Of a stretch of DNA of 64,000 nt, positions 18,512 to 26,929 are shown piece after piece. The stretch's first letter is position 1, and each line of letters starts with the position of its first letter. Both the position numbers and the translations under genes were made by a program. The notes under the pieces were generated by a model, which saw only the letters and a list, made by a program, of their open reading frames with translations, ran no database searches and had not been told where the DNA came from. This DNA is from Kineosporia corallincola (GTDB taxonomy: Bacteria > Actinomycetota > Actinomycetes > Actinomycetales > Kineosporiaceae): assembly GCF_018499875.1 (NCBI RefSeq), contig NZ_JAHBAY010000006.1:248001-312000 (forward strand). Reading direction: 5' to 3'.

Positions 18512-20767
18512 CGCGGTGAAGTGCGCGGCGACCGCCGCCGCGGACAGGGCCGTGGGGTACACCGCCACCTCGTCGATGCGCCCGTTCAGGTAACGGCTGG
18601 TGGGCTGGTTCGGCCAGCCGCCCAGACTGTCGCCGCCGACCCGCCAGAACCCGTTGTACACCTGGTTGTTCGTGGTCGTGTTCTGGCCTTGCAGCTGCCC
18701 GTCGACATACAGACGCATGCCGCCCGGCCCCTGGGTGCCGACCACGTGGTGCCACTGGTCGTCGTTGTACGACGCGGTGCTGGTGAGGGTGTAGAAGGTG
18801 CCCCAGTAGACGCCGAACACCAGACGGCCGTTGTCGGTCATGTACAGGTGCTTGTCGAACTGGCCGCTGACCGTGGCGTTGCCGTTGAAGTCGATGCCGC
18901 CCCGGTTGTTGCCGAAACCGATGATGCGGCCACCGGATCCGGTGCTCGTGCGGACCCAGGCCTCCACGCTGAACGTGCTCGGCGAGGACCGCGGTTTCTC
19001 GCTGCTCAGGTATCCGGTGCTGCCGTTGAAGGTGACGGCGGTGTCACCACTCACCGCCCCGGACTGGCCGTGGGTGACGCCCCCGGCGAAGGTACCGCCG
19101 TCGAGCGAGGCCGAGGTGTCGGGGGCCACCGGACCGGCCGCCTGCCCGAGACGCCAGTAGAGCGAGGGCGAATCGGCCTCCACCGCGGCCTGGTAGGCCG
19201 GAGCCGAGGTGGTCACCGTGACCGCCGCCGAGGTGGCCCGGGCGCTGACCCCGGTGCCGTTGGCCTGAGCCACCTCCACCCCGTAGGTGTGGCTGCTGCC
19301 GTCGGCCAGTCCGGCGTCCTCGAAGGCGGCCACCGGCTGACGCCAGAACAGTGAGTGCACGGCCGCGGTCGCGATCGGCGTGCTGCCGCCGTCGCGGTAC
19401 AGCCGCACCACCAGGTCGGTGTCGTCCAGGTCGAGCGGCGACTGCACGAACACCGAGACCCGCCCGTCGCCCCGGGCCACGGCCACCGGCGTGGCCGGCC
19501 GGGCCGGCACCGCCACCGGGCTGGCGGACGGCGAGAAGCGGGTGAAACCCTGCTGGGCAACGCCGTTCACGGTGGTGAACTCGCCGCCGACGAAGATCTG
19601 CGCACCGTCGGTGGCGAGCACCCTCGGCCCCAGACCGGCGCCGGTGCCGCCGTTCGTGTTCGGGTACCAGCTGCCGAGCGCGCCGGTGTCGGCCGACCGG
19701 GAGAGCAGGTGCCGGGAGAGCCCGACCGACCAGCCGCTCTCGGCGAAGGCGTTCGGGTCGAACGACGTGTCACCGCTGCAATCGTGCGTGTGCGAGCCGG
19801 TGTACAACAGCCCGTTGAGCACCGCGATGCCCTGCGTGGCCCCCAGGCAACGGCTCACCCACTTCAGCGAGCCGTCCGACTGGTTCGCCGCGAAGGTCCC
19901 GTCGAAGCATCCGCTGCCCGTGCCCTCGGCCCCGAAGAAGGCCGAGTCGTCGTCCACCGTGACAGCTTTGATCTGCACCGAGCAGGCGCTGCTGGCCGCC
20001 GGAATCACCGATCCGGCCGCGAACGGCTCCAGCGTGCCGTCGGTCGCGTCGACGACCCCGGCCCGGTCGTACGAGGTGTCGCCGTCCACACTGTCGAAAG
20101 CGCCTGCGAGGTAGAGCTTGCTCTCGTCGGTGGAGAGGTCGAGCCCGTACACCACGTTGTCGGCCGAGGCGCTGAACGCGGTGACGGTGGCACCGGTGGT
20201 GGTGTTCACCTTGGCCACCCGCACCCGGGCGACGTTGTTGACCCGCCCGAACCCGCCGCCGAGGTAGACCGCGGACGTGCCCGCGCTGACCGCGTAGACC
20301 CGGTAGTCGGCCACCGGGGCCCAGCTGGTGAGAGCTCCGGTCGACGTGCTGAACGCTGCCACACGACTGCGCGAGACACCGGCGACGGTGGTGAAATCGC
20401 CTGCGACGTAGACGGTCGAGCCGTCCGGGCTGACATCGAGCGAACGCACCACGGCGTTCGGCGCCGGGTTGAACGAGGTGATCAGCGCACCGGTGGAGGC
20501 ATCGAACGCGGCCAGGTAGTTCCGCGTGGTCTCGTTCGTGCCGGAGGCCGCGCCGGGCGGTCTCACCCTGGTGAAATCTCCTGCCACGTAGACAATTCCG
20601 TTGCCGGCGGCGATGGCCCGGACCATTCCGTTGGTCTGCCAGGCCGGAGCGGTGGAACCGGGGACGGATCCCTGGACCGCACCCGCCGGACCGGCCGGGA
20701 CGAGTGCGACGGCAGCCATGGCCATGAGCCCGGCGGCGAGCAGTGAGAAGCGTCGGAAGCCGTTCAT
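18500..20767 (-). CDS. Secreted beta-propeller protein with C-terminal LamG lectin-like domain
   Basis: This is a predicted secreted protein of 755 residues. GGAGG precedes ATG 20767. The signal peptide (MNGFRRFSLLAAGLMAMAAV) probably ends at AGPAGA. Residues 40-400 carry repeated blades: GNGIVYVAGDFTRV, STVYVAGDFTTVAG, SAVYLGGGFGRVNN and KLYLAGAFDSVDGD. A Fn3-like segment follows (430-520), then a LamG/concanavalin-like domain (540-750) with FSVEAWVRTSTGSGGRIIGFG, QWHHVVGTQGPGGMRLYVDG and RIDEVAVYPTALS. It has no catalytic motif I recognise. It closes one end of the polysaccharide locus, and the protein at 32816-35758 has a similar plan. A matrix or cell-surface carbohydrate-binding role is inferred. 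Confidence 0.85.
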   Translation of the reverse strand: MNGFRRFSLLAAGLMAMAAVALVPAGPAGAVQGSVPGSTAPAWQTNGMVRAIAAGNGIVYVAGDFTRVRPPGAASGTNETTRNYLAAFDASTGALITSFNPAPNAVVRSLDVSPDGSTVYVAGDFTTVAGVSRSRVAAFSTSTGALTSWAPVADYRVYAVSAGTSAVYLGGGFGRVNNVARVRVAKVNTTTGATVTAFSASADNVVYGLDLSTDESKLYLAGAFDSVDGDTSYDRAGVVDATDGTLEPFAAGSVIPAASSACSVQIKAVTVDDDSAFFGAEGTGSGCFDGTFAANQSDGSLKWVSRCLGATQGIAVLNGLLYTGSHTHDCSGDTSFDPNAFAESGWSVGLSRHLLSRSADTGALGSWYPNTNGGTGAGLGPRVLATDGAQIFVGGEFTTVNGVAQQGFTRFSPSASPVAVPARPATPVAVARGDGRVSVFVQSPLDLDDTDLVVRLYRDGGSTPIATAAVHSLFWRQPVAAFEDAGLADGSSHTYGVEVAQANGTGVSARATSAAVTVTTSAPAYQAAVEADSPSLYWRLGQAAGPVAPDTSASLDGGTFAGGVTHGQSGAVSGDTAVTFNGSTGYLSSEKPRSSPSTFSVEAWVRTSTGSGGRIIGFGNNRGGIDFNGNATVSGQFDKHLYMTDNGRLVFGVYWGTFYTLTSTASYNDDQWHHVVGTQGPGGMRLYVDGQLQGQNTTTNNQVYNGFWRVGGDSLGGWPNQPTSRYLNGRIDEVAVYPTALSAAAVAAHFTASGR

Positions 20768-20877
20768 CGAACCTCCAGTCCACCGGCCGGCGTCCAAGCA
20801 CGGCCTTCTGCTCGCCGAAGGTAACTCCTGCCGGGAGATCTCGAGTGCGCTTTGAATCATTTGCCCCGGAGGTTGTT

Positions 20878-21624
20878 TCAGGCGGGAGATCCGACGGCCG
20901 ACAGTTGCCGGAAGGTGCGCACGAGCAGCCGGATGTCGAAGAGCACATTGAGGACGGCGAGAACCCCGTAGACGGCGAGGAATACGCGGGGGGCGCCGAG
21001 CAGGGCGAAGGCCAGGCAGAGCGTGCCGTAGTCGACGGGCAGCAGCAGCACACCCCGCAGGACCGAGTCACTGCCACCCTCCGACCCGCCCGCACCCCGC
21101 GCCCGCAACAGCTGGTCGCGCAGCATCGAGGCGAAAGCCAGTGCGACGTAGGCAGTCAGGAACACCAGCGGAAGCAGCAGCACCGCGCCGGGCAGGTCCG
21201 GCTCGAAGCGGTAGACGCTGATCGCCACGGCGGAGTGCAACAGGCAGGACTTCACCGCGTCGACCACATGATCGAGCCACTCCCCCACCGGCGAACCACC
21301 CCCGCGCAACCGGGCCAGCTGCCCGTCGGCCGAGTCGAAGGCGAAGCCGGCCAGCAGCGCCAGGGCCACCAGTACGCCGAGCCACCAGGAAGGCCGCACG
21401 AGCGCCAGCGCCACGACGCCGACGAGCGACAGCCCGGCGCTGACGGCCGTCAGCCGGTTCGGCGTCCAGCCACGCACGAAGGCCGCGGCGGCCAGGTAGC
21501 CCCCCAGCCTGCGGTTGACGAACCGCAGGTAGGCGGGCGTCTGGGCCTTGGGCTTCTGGGCGAACCGGAGCCGGGCGACGGTGGCCGACCAGGTCGGGGC
21601 TGCTTGCTCTACGGAGACAACCAC
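20878..21624 (-). CDS. CDP-alcohol phosphotransferase family membrane protein
   Basis: This integral membrane enzyme of 248 residues transfers a phospho-alcohol, or phosphatidyl group, from a CDP-linked donor. The family signature D-x2-DG-x2-AR-x8-G-x3-D-x3-D is complete as DSADGQLAR, then VGEWLDHVVD (about 92-118). About six hydrophobic segments follow the usual layout. It starts with GTG. It is divergent from the TagD-like gene (21908), whose product could make CDP-glycerol, so this protein may place glycerol phosphate on a lipid-linked sugar rather than build a phospholipid. That coupling is inference from adjacency. Confidence 0.87.
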   Translation of the reverse strand: MVVSVEQAAPTWSATVARLRFAQKPKAQTPAYLRFVNRRLGGYLAAAAFVRGWTPNRLTAVSAGLSLVGVVALALVRPSWWLGVLVALALLAGFAFDSADGQLARLRGGGSPVGEWLDHVVDAVKSCLLHSAVAISVYRFEPDLPGAVLLLPLVFLTAYVALAFASMLRDQLLRARGAGGSEGGSDSVLRGVLLLPVDYGTLCLAFALLGAPRVFLAVYGVLAVLNVLFDIRLLVRTFRQLSAVGSPA

Positions 21625-21907
21625 GGGACCCCCTGCGGGTCGTCGGCGGGCACCAGGAGGGCCGCCGGAATGAACGGGACCAACCGCACATAATGACTAG
21701 ATCATGAAATAGCCGTTGACAGGTTACGAATACCTGATCTTCTCTTAAACCAGCCCACTGGGGCACACGGGGTTCCGACGCGGGGAGTCATCGCCGACTC
21801 AAGAGAGTGTTACGTCAGAGCATGACAAACTTTGACAAAACATCCTCAAGCCCTCACAGAAACGCTTACAGTCAGTTCGGCACCGGACACTGTCTTTGGG
21901 GATGCAG
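21625..21907. promoter_or_regulatory. Divergent promoter region of the glycopolymer locus
   Basis: This 283-bp gap is clearly less GC-rich than its surroundings and lies between the divergent CDP-alcohol phosphotransferase and TagD-like genes. It contains TTGACA at 21716-21721 and 21834-21839, both on the plus strand. The second is 69 bp from the TagD-like start and could be its -35 box, though no good -10 follows at 17 bp. CAGGT-7-ACCTG is a small inverted repeat at 21720-21736. Confidence 0.4.
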
Positions 21908-22366
21908 ATGGCTCTGCGGGTCGGCTACGCGCCAGGTGTGTACGACATGTTTCACATCGGGCATCTCAACATCCTGCGGCATGCGGCCGCGCGCTGTGAC
22001 CGGCTGATCGCCGGCGTGGTGTCGGACGACATGGCGTTCCGGGCCAAGGGCCGGAAACCGGTGGTTCCGCTGATCGAGCGCCTGGAGATCGTCGCCAGCA
22101 TCGGGTTCGTCGACCGCGCCGTGGCCGAGACCAAGCCCGAAAAGATCGACACCTGGCGAGATCTCGGCTTCGACATCCTGTTCAAGGGTGATGACTGGCG
22201 GGGCACCCCGAAGGGCGACAAACTGGAGCGCGACTTCGCCGAGGTGGGGGTCGAGATCGTCTACTTCCCCTACACCATGCACACTTCCAGCACCCTGTTG
22301 CGAAAAGCCCTGGAAACGCTCCAGACTCCGGCCGTCACCGCCACCACCGCATCGTCGGAGAGCTGA
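21908..22366 (+). CDS. tagD: Glycerol-3-phosphate cytidylyltransferase-like protein
   Basis: This is a small nucleotidyltransferase of the TagD/CCT family that activates a phospho-alcohol with CTP, in TagD giving CDP-glycerol. The 152-residue protein has VGYAPGVYDMFHIGHLNIL with the HxGH motif, AGVVSDDMAF, KPVVPLIERLEIV, ILFKGDDWRGTPKG and the ending FPYTMHTSSTLLRK, in place of the RTxGISTS loop. ATG 21908 follows GGGGATG; ATG 21902 is also possible. It starts the plus-strand glycopolymer operon, 7 bp before the co-polymerase gene. Other substrates in the family (ethanolamine, inositol or heptose phosphates) cannot be excluded. Confidence 0.85.
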   Translation: MALRVGYAPGVYDMFHIGHLNILRHAAARCDRLIAGVVSDDMAFRAKGRKPVVPLIERLEIVASIGFVDRAVAETKPEKIDTWRDLGFDILFKGDDWRGTPKGDKLERDFAEVGVEIVYFPYTMHTSSTLLRKALETLQTPAVTATTASSES

Positions 22367-22372
22367 TTCCGG

Positions 22373-24139
22373 GTGAGCGACATCCACACGCCGTCGGGCG
22401 GTCCTGTGCCGATGACAGGCCACCATCTGGCGGCAGGGCAGAACGTGATGACGGAGCAGACCGTGACGGTGGGGCAGATCGTGCGCGCCTGGCGCCGGCG
22501 GTTCGTCATCGTGCTGCTCTGCGCGCTGGCGGGTGGGCTGCTGGCGGCCGGGTACGCCTCGCTCGGCAGCCCGTCGTACACCGCCACCGCGGTGGTGAAA
22601 CTCGCTTCCCTGCCCGACAATCCGCTGACCACCAGCACAGCCGCGGTCCGGGCGGTGAACCCGGCGACCGAGTCCCAGGTGGTCACCTCCAGTTCGGTGG
22701 CCGCCCGGGCCGCCGAACTGATGAAGAGCGACGACTCGCCGGCCGCGCTGAGCCGGCGGGTCACGGTGACCAACCCGCTCGACAGCCAGGTGCTGCGCAT
22801 CGACTACTCGGCCGCCTCGGCCCGGCGGGCCGCCGACGGCGCGAACGCCTTCGCCCAGGCATATCTCGACTTCCGGTCCGAGGCCGTGCAGGCCCAGATC
22901 GACTCGCTGGACAAGGAACTCGGTGACCAGGCCGCAGCTCTGGTGAAGCAGCAGGAGAAGGCGCAGAAGCTGGCGATCACCAGTTCCGACGAGGTGACCC
23001 GGGCGAACGCCGAGACCCAGGTGGCCTCGCTGACCGGCGTGCTGGAGCAGGTGCGGGGGCAACGCGCCCAGCTGGCCGCCGCCTCCCGGCAGGCGGGTGA
23101 GCAGGTGGGGTCGGCGCAGCCGCCGACCGGTGCCTCGGGCATCACCCCGCCGGTGATGGTGGCCGCCGGGCTGGCGGCGGGCCTGGTCGGTGGGCTGGTG
23201 CTGGCCCTCCTGCGCGACCGCACCGACCAGCGGGTGCGCAGCCGGGAGCAGATCGAGTCCGTCTTCGGGCTGGCCGTGATCGCCGACGTGCCGGTGCGCC
23301 GGGGCAGGTCCACCCCGGAGTCCGAAGACGCCGTGCTGCGCCGGCTGGGTGCCGTGATCGCCTCACCACCGAATGCCCCCCGGATCAGCCCGCTGCTGCT
23401 CATGCCCGCGTACCGCACCGGCTCGTCCGACCTCCCCGCCCGGCTCGCCGCCGCGGTCGGCGCCCACATCGGCACGGCCCTGCTCTGCTCGGCCGACGCG
23501 GCGGCGCTGAACCTGACCACGCTGGAGGTGTCGTCGCTGCGCCGGGGCACCGTGCCGGTGCGCTCGTTCGGCGAGGAGAGCACGGTGAAGGCGGGACCCG
23601 ACCTGACCGCCCTGGCCGATGCCGAGGTGCTGGTGGTGGACGGGCTCAACGTGTCCGACCCGAGCACGCCGCTCATGCTCGCGCCCTCCAGCGCCGCCGT
23701 GCTGCTCGTGGTGCGACGCCGGGCCACCCGGCTGCCGGAGATCGCCGACGCGCTGCGCGAGTTGCGCAACGTCGGCAGCGAGGTGCACGGCGTGGTGCTG
23801 ATCGGGCCGAAACCGGTTCGCCGGCAGCGCCATCCGGCCGGAGCACACGCCGGGCCGATGTCGCTCAGCGACATCCCGGTGCACGGCAGCGGCCCGGTGG
23901 ACGACGAGGAACCGGCTCGCGACGGGGTTCCGGTTCGCGACGGTGCATCCGGGCCAGGCGGGGCGATCGCGAGCGAGCGAGCGTCGTCCATCGGTAACAA
24001 CGGATGGCCGACCGGAACCGTGACCCCACCGCGGAGGCCGGGCAAGCGGGACGGCGCCTCGGAAGACACCAGACCCCAGCCGGTCGTCGGACGGGTGCCT
24101 GCTGTCAGCGAGAAGCGTTCCGTGGGAAGGGATTCGTGA
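22373..24139 (+). CDS. Wzz-like polysaccharide co-polymerase with degenerate kinase domain
   Basis: This inner-membrane protein of 588 residues probably controls chain length or export of the polymer. The Wzz layout is clear: helix 1 (FVIVLLCALAGGLLAAGYASL, about 44-64), an extracellular region with Ala/Gln-rich coiled coils (160-245), and helix 2 (VMVAAGLAAGLVGGLVLALL, 259-278). The cytosolic domain (300-480) resembles a BY-kinase or ParA fold in strand pattern, with DAEVLVVDGLNVSDPST like a Walker B. There is no Walker A (GxxxxGKT), so ATP-dependent kinase activity is unlikely. The tail is disordered and includes VDDEEPAR, encoded by a decayed copy of the palindromic element. The stop overlaps the next start (TGATG). 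Confidence 0.82.
   Translation: MSDIHTPSGGPVPMTGHHLAAGQNVMTEQTVTVGQIVRAWRRRFVIVLLCALAGGLLAAGYASLGSPSYTATAVVKLASLPDNPLTTSTAAVRAVNPATESQVVTSSSVAARAAELMKSDDSPAALSRRVTVTNPLDSQVLRIDYSAASARRAADGANAFAQAYLDFRSEAVQAQIDSLDKELGDQAAALVKQQEKAQKLAITSSDEVTRANAETQVASLTGVLEQVRGQRAQLAAASRQAGEQVGSAQPPTGASGITPPVMVAAGLAAGLVGGLVLALLRDRTDQRVRSREQIESVFGLAVIADVPVRRGRSTPESEDAVLRRLGAVIASPPNAPRISPLLLMPAYRTGSSDLPARLAAAVGAHIGTALLCSADAAALNLTTLEVSSLRRGTVPVRSFGEESTVKAGPDLTALADAEVLVVDGLNVSDPSTPLMLAPSSAAVLLVVRRRATRLPEIADALRELRNVGSEVHGVVLIGPKPVRRQRHPAGAHAGPMSLSDIPVHGSGPVDDEEPARDGVPVRDGASGPGGAIASERASSIGNNGWPTGTVTPPRRPGKRDGASEDTRPQPVVGRVPAVSEKRSVGRDS
23895..23994 (+). repeat. Palindromic element, copy 4 (decayed), inside the co-polymerase gene
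   Basis: The outer arms TGGACGACG (23898-23906) and CGTCGTCCA (23982-23990) match the ends of the palindromic family. The left arm reads in the same frame as in fdhD and gives the same octapeptide, VDDEEPAR. The centre is expanded, with an 18-bp direct duplication (CCGGCTCGCGACGGGGTT and its variant). Confidence 0.6.
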
Positions 24140-24588
24140 TGCGGGTGCTCATGGTCTGTTCCAGCGGTGGCCATCTGACCCAGCTCTACGTGCTGAAGGA
24201 CTGGTGGGAGCAGCACGACACGCACTGGGTCACCTTCGACACCGAGCACGCCCGTTCACTGCTCGCGGACCGCCCGACCACCTGGGCGCACCACCCGACC
24301 ACCCGCAACATCCCGAACCTGATCCGCAATTTCGGCGTCGCGCTGGGCACGTTCCTGCGCCGTCGGCCCGACGTGGTGGTGAGCACCGGGGCCGGGGTGG
24401 CGGTGCCGTTCTTCCTGCTGGCCAGGCTCTTCCGGGTGCCCACGGCCTATCTGGAGGTGTACGACCGGATCACCACCCCCACCCTGACCGGCCGGATCTG
24501 CGCCCCTGTGAGCGACGTGTTCATGGTGCAGTGGCCGGAACAGCAGTCGCTGTACCGCAACGGCGTGGTGGTCGGCCGGGTCTTCTGA
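24139..24588 (+). CDS. ALG14-like glycosyltransferase subunit (PssD/EpsE type)
   Basis: This 149-residue protein resembles ALG14, the membrane-anchoring, lipid-acceptor subunit of a two-part glycosyltransferase. It opens with MRVLMVCSSGGHLTQLYVLKDWW, with the glycine-rich SSGGHL loop. DVVVSTGAGVAVPFFLLARL follows near 75, likely the membrane-associated helix, then TAYLEVYDRITTPTLTGR and a C-terminal DVFMVQWPEQQ. The start ATG overlaps the co-polymerase stop. Its partner, the ALG13-like gene, begins 59 bp downstream. Together they should add a second sugar, often glucuronate or GlcNAc in known pairs, to a lipid-linked primer. Confidence 0.87.
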   Translation: MRVLMVCSSGGHLTQLYVLKDWWEQHDTHWVTFDTEHARSLLADRPTTWAHHPTTRNIPNLIRNFGVALGTFLRRRPDVVVSTGAGVAVPFFLLARLFRVPTAYLEVYDRITTPTLTGRICAPVSDVFMVQWPEQQSLYRNGVVVGRVF

Positions 24589-24647
24589 CCACCGATCAGC
24601 ACGCCAGGCCGGCGGAAACGGATTCCCGCAGACCGGAGGCGCGACCG

Positions 24648-25232
24648 ATGAGCACCGACACGCCCGCGGCGGAATTCTCCGCCGGAGCCAGGACGGCACC
24701 AGGACCGGACGTCTTCGTCACGGTCGGCACCGATCACCATCCCTTCGACCGGCTCGTGGCCTGGGCCGACTCGTGGGCCCGCGCGCATCCCGAGGCCGGG
24801 GTCACCATCCAGTACGGGCAGGCCTCGGCACCGGTCGTGGCCACCGGCCTGGTCTCGCTCCCGGCCACCGCGGTGCACTCCCGGATGGCGGCGGCCGACG
24901 TCGTCATCACCCAGGGCGGCCCGGGCGGCATCATCGACTGTCGTTCGGTGGGCCGACTGCCCATCGTCGTGCCCCGGCGGCACGACCTGGGCGAACACGT
25001 CGACGACCACCAGCTGGCCTTCGCCCGCTACATGGCCGGGGTCGGGCGGATCGCCCTGGCCGACGACGAGGACACGTTCCGCGAGCTGATCGACCGGGCC
25101 GTGGCCGACCCGGATGCCTTCAGCATCCGGCCGGATCCCTCGCCGACGGCGTCGACGGTGGCGGCCATCGACGCCCAGATCAACCGGATCGCCCGGCGTC
25201 GCAGAGGTTTACGAGCCTTGCGCCGCCGCTGA
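24648..25232 (+). CDS. ALG13-like glycosyltransferase subunit (PssE/EpsF type), with a TTA codon
   Basis: This 194-residue protein is the nucleotide-sugar-binding partner of the preceding ALG14-like subunit. It has DVFVTVGTDHHPFDRLVAW, YGQASAP, AADVVITQGGPGGIIDC (the GT28-type donor-binding loop) and LPIVVPRRHDLGEHVDDHQ. GGAGG lies at 24635-24639 before ATG 24648. The seventh codon from the end (25209-25211) is TTA, rare in this genome and readable by the UAA-anticodon tRNA at 1764-1836. A bldA-like dependence is possible, though a late TTA in a basic tail may have little effect. Confidence 0.87.
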   Translation: MSTDTPAAEFSAGARTAPGPDVFVTVGTDHHPFDRLVAWADSWARAHPEAGVTIQYGQASAPVVATGLVSLPATAVHSRMAAADVVITQGGPGGIIDCRSVGRLPIVVPRRHDLGEHVDDHQLAFARYMAGVGRIALADDEDTFRELIDRAVADPDAFSIRPDPSPTASTVAAIDAQINRIARRRRGLRALRRR

Positions 25233-25236
25233 GTCC

Positions 25237-25259
25237 GATGGGCGGCGCCGGCCGCCATC
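25237..25259. terminator. Possible bidirectional terminator
   Basis: An imperfect GC-rich inverted repeat (GATGGGCGGC / GGCCGCCATC) lies in the 119-bp gap between the ALG13-like gene and the convergent flippase gene. There is no U-tract. The rest of the gap shows nothing I recognise. Confidence 0.35.
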
Positions 25260-25351
25260 CGTCCGGACAGCCTGACAGCCAGGCGGCTGCGGCGGGCCCG
25301 GGCTTTCAGGCGGATGCGGCGGGCCTGGCTGCCCGACGGGCACAGCGGCTC

Positions 25352-26929
25352 TTACCTCCCGGCCGACGAGCGGGCGGCGCCGACTCGGCCACGCCCCGGC
25401 AGCACCCCGCGCATCGGCTCGACATCGAGGTGCCGGCTGTTCGTCACGACCAGCACCCCGAACACCACCACCCCGAGCGCGGCGCACGGCACCGCCGCCA
25501 CGGTGCCGCCGTCGGTGAGCAGGCGGTAGACCAGACCGGTGGGGACGAAGGCCACAGCCGCCATCGTCATCGCCGGAACCACCCGTCGCCAGGTGCGTTT
25601 CAGACCGATCGCGTAGCGCACCTCAAGCATCACCAGCAGCGCGTCGGCCACCCAGGTGACCGACCAGGCCACGGCGGCGCCGTTCATGCCCCAGGCCGGC
25701 ACCAGCAGGAAGTTCATCACCAGGTTGCCGGACAGGGCGACGGCGCGGTTGATCATCTGGAGGCCGCTGCGGCCGCCCATCAGCAGGATGGTCTGGTTGT
25801 TGCCGGCCGCCATCACCGCGAGCATGGCCACCGACAGCAGGGTCAGCGCGTTCGATCCGTCGTCGAAGCCGGGGCCGAACACCGAGAGCACCGCCGGCGA
25901 GTACAGCGCGAGCACCAGGTACAGGGGCCAGGAGAGCAAGACCGTCCACTGGGTGACGACGGACGACAGCCGGGCCGCCCCGTCCAGGTCACGCAGGGCC
26001 AGCAGCCGGCTGATCTCGGGCGCCATGGCCACCCGCATCGCGCCCTCGGCCAGGGTGCCGGTGAGGATGAATCTGCTGGCGGCGGCGTATATTCCGGCGT
26101 CGCGCGGGGTGGCCAGCGCGGCCACCACCAGCACGTCGGCCCAGACGATGGCCACCTCCAGGGCCGCGGTGACCGCGCGCGGGCCGCTGAACCGCCAGAA
26201 CTCGGCGGCCACATCACGCGGGGGCCGGGCCGGCGCGGCGTCCGGGTGTGCCTGCTCGATCGCCCGGGTGCGCCGCGCGACCAGGAACACCGCGACGACG
26301 AGACCGGCCACGAACGGCAGGTTCCAGGTCAGGATGGCCGCGCCCAGCCCGAGTCCGGCCGCCAGCGTGAGTCCGGCCAGCACCGGCCGAAGCCCGGGAA
26401 CGATCACGTTCTGCACGGCGGTATAGCCGAAAATGCTTCCGGAGCCGCGCAGACCGGCCGTGAGCACCAGGGCCGGGCCGGCGATCAGCACGAACGGGGC
26501 GCTCTGCCGGAACAGCCGCGCCTGCTCGGCCCCGCCCCCGGTGAGCCCGGCCAGCCAGGGGGCGAGCAGGAACAGCAGCACGGCCAGCAGCACCCCGGCC
26601 ACGATTGAGGGCAGCACGGCCACGCGCAGGGTGGTGCGCACGTCGCGCTGCCGCCCGAGTGCGCGGGCCCGGGCCACCGCCCAGACCAGGCCGGTGTCGG
26701 CGCCGAGCTTGCCGATCGTGGTGATGACGGTGAGAACGGCGACCACCACGAAGAACTCGCCCGATGCGGCCGGGCCGAAGCCCCGGCCGATCACGACGTT
26801 GAGGAGCAGGCCGGTGACCGCCGCGACGCCGGATCCGGCCAGGGCGATCGCGCCGTTGCGGGCGGCGCCCCCCAGATCGGCCCGGGGACCGGCGACGCCT
26901 TGCTCCGCCGGAGCGCTGTCGCGGCTCAT
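25352..26929 (-). CDS. Wzx-like polysaccharide flippase (MOP superfamily)
   Basis: This 525-residue membrane protein is predicted to flip lipid-linked polysaccharide repeat units across the membrane. It has about 14 hydrophobic helices, starting with GAIALAGSGVAAVTGLLLNVV. Family-like segments include RGFGPAASGEFFVVVAVLTV, LRGSGSIFGYTAVQNVIVPG, ALATPRDAGIYAAASRF in the middle and MNGAAVAWSVTWVADALLVM near the C-terminus. The start overlaps the polymerase stop as ATGA, and the polymerase in turn overlaps the GT2 gene, so the three form one minus-strand operon. It could also be called a polysaccharide biosynthesis C-terminal domain protein; substrate unknown. Confidence 0.85.
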   Translation of the reverse strand: MSRDSAPAEQGVAGPRADLGGAARNGAIALAGSGVAAVTGLLLNVVIGRGFGPAASGEFFVVVAVLTVITTIGKLGADTGLVWAVARARALGRQRDVRTTLRVAVLPSIVAGVLLAVLLFLLAPWLAGLTGGGAEQARLFRQSAPFVLIAGPALVLTAGLRGSGSIFGYTAVQNVIVPGLRPVLAGLTLAAGLGLGAAILTWNLPFVAGLVVAVFLVARRTRAIEQAHPDAAPARPPRDVAAEFWRFSGPRAVTAALEVAIVWADVLVVAALATPRDAGIYAAASRFILTGTLAEGAMRVAMAPEISRLLALRDLDGAARLSSVVTQWTVLLSWPLYLVLALYSPAVLSVFGPGFDDGSNALTLLSVAMLAVMAAGNNQTILLMGGRSGLQMINRAVALSGNLVMNFLLVPAWGMNGAAVAWSVTWVADALLVMLEVRYAIGLKRTWRRVVPAMTMAAVAFVPTGLVYRLLTDGGTVAAVPCAALGVVVFGVLVVTNSRHLDVEPMRGVLPGRGRVGAARSSAGR

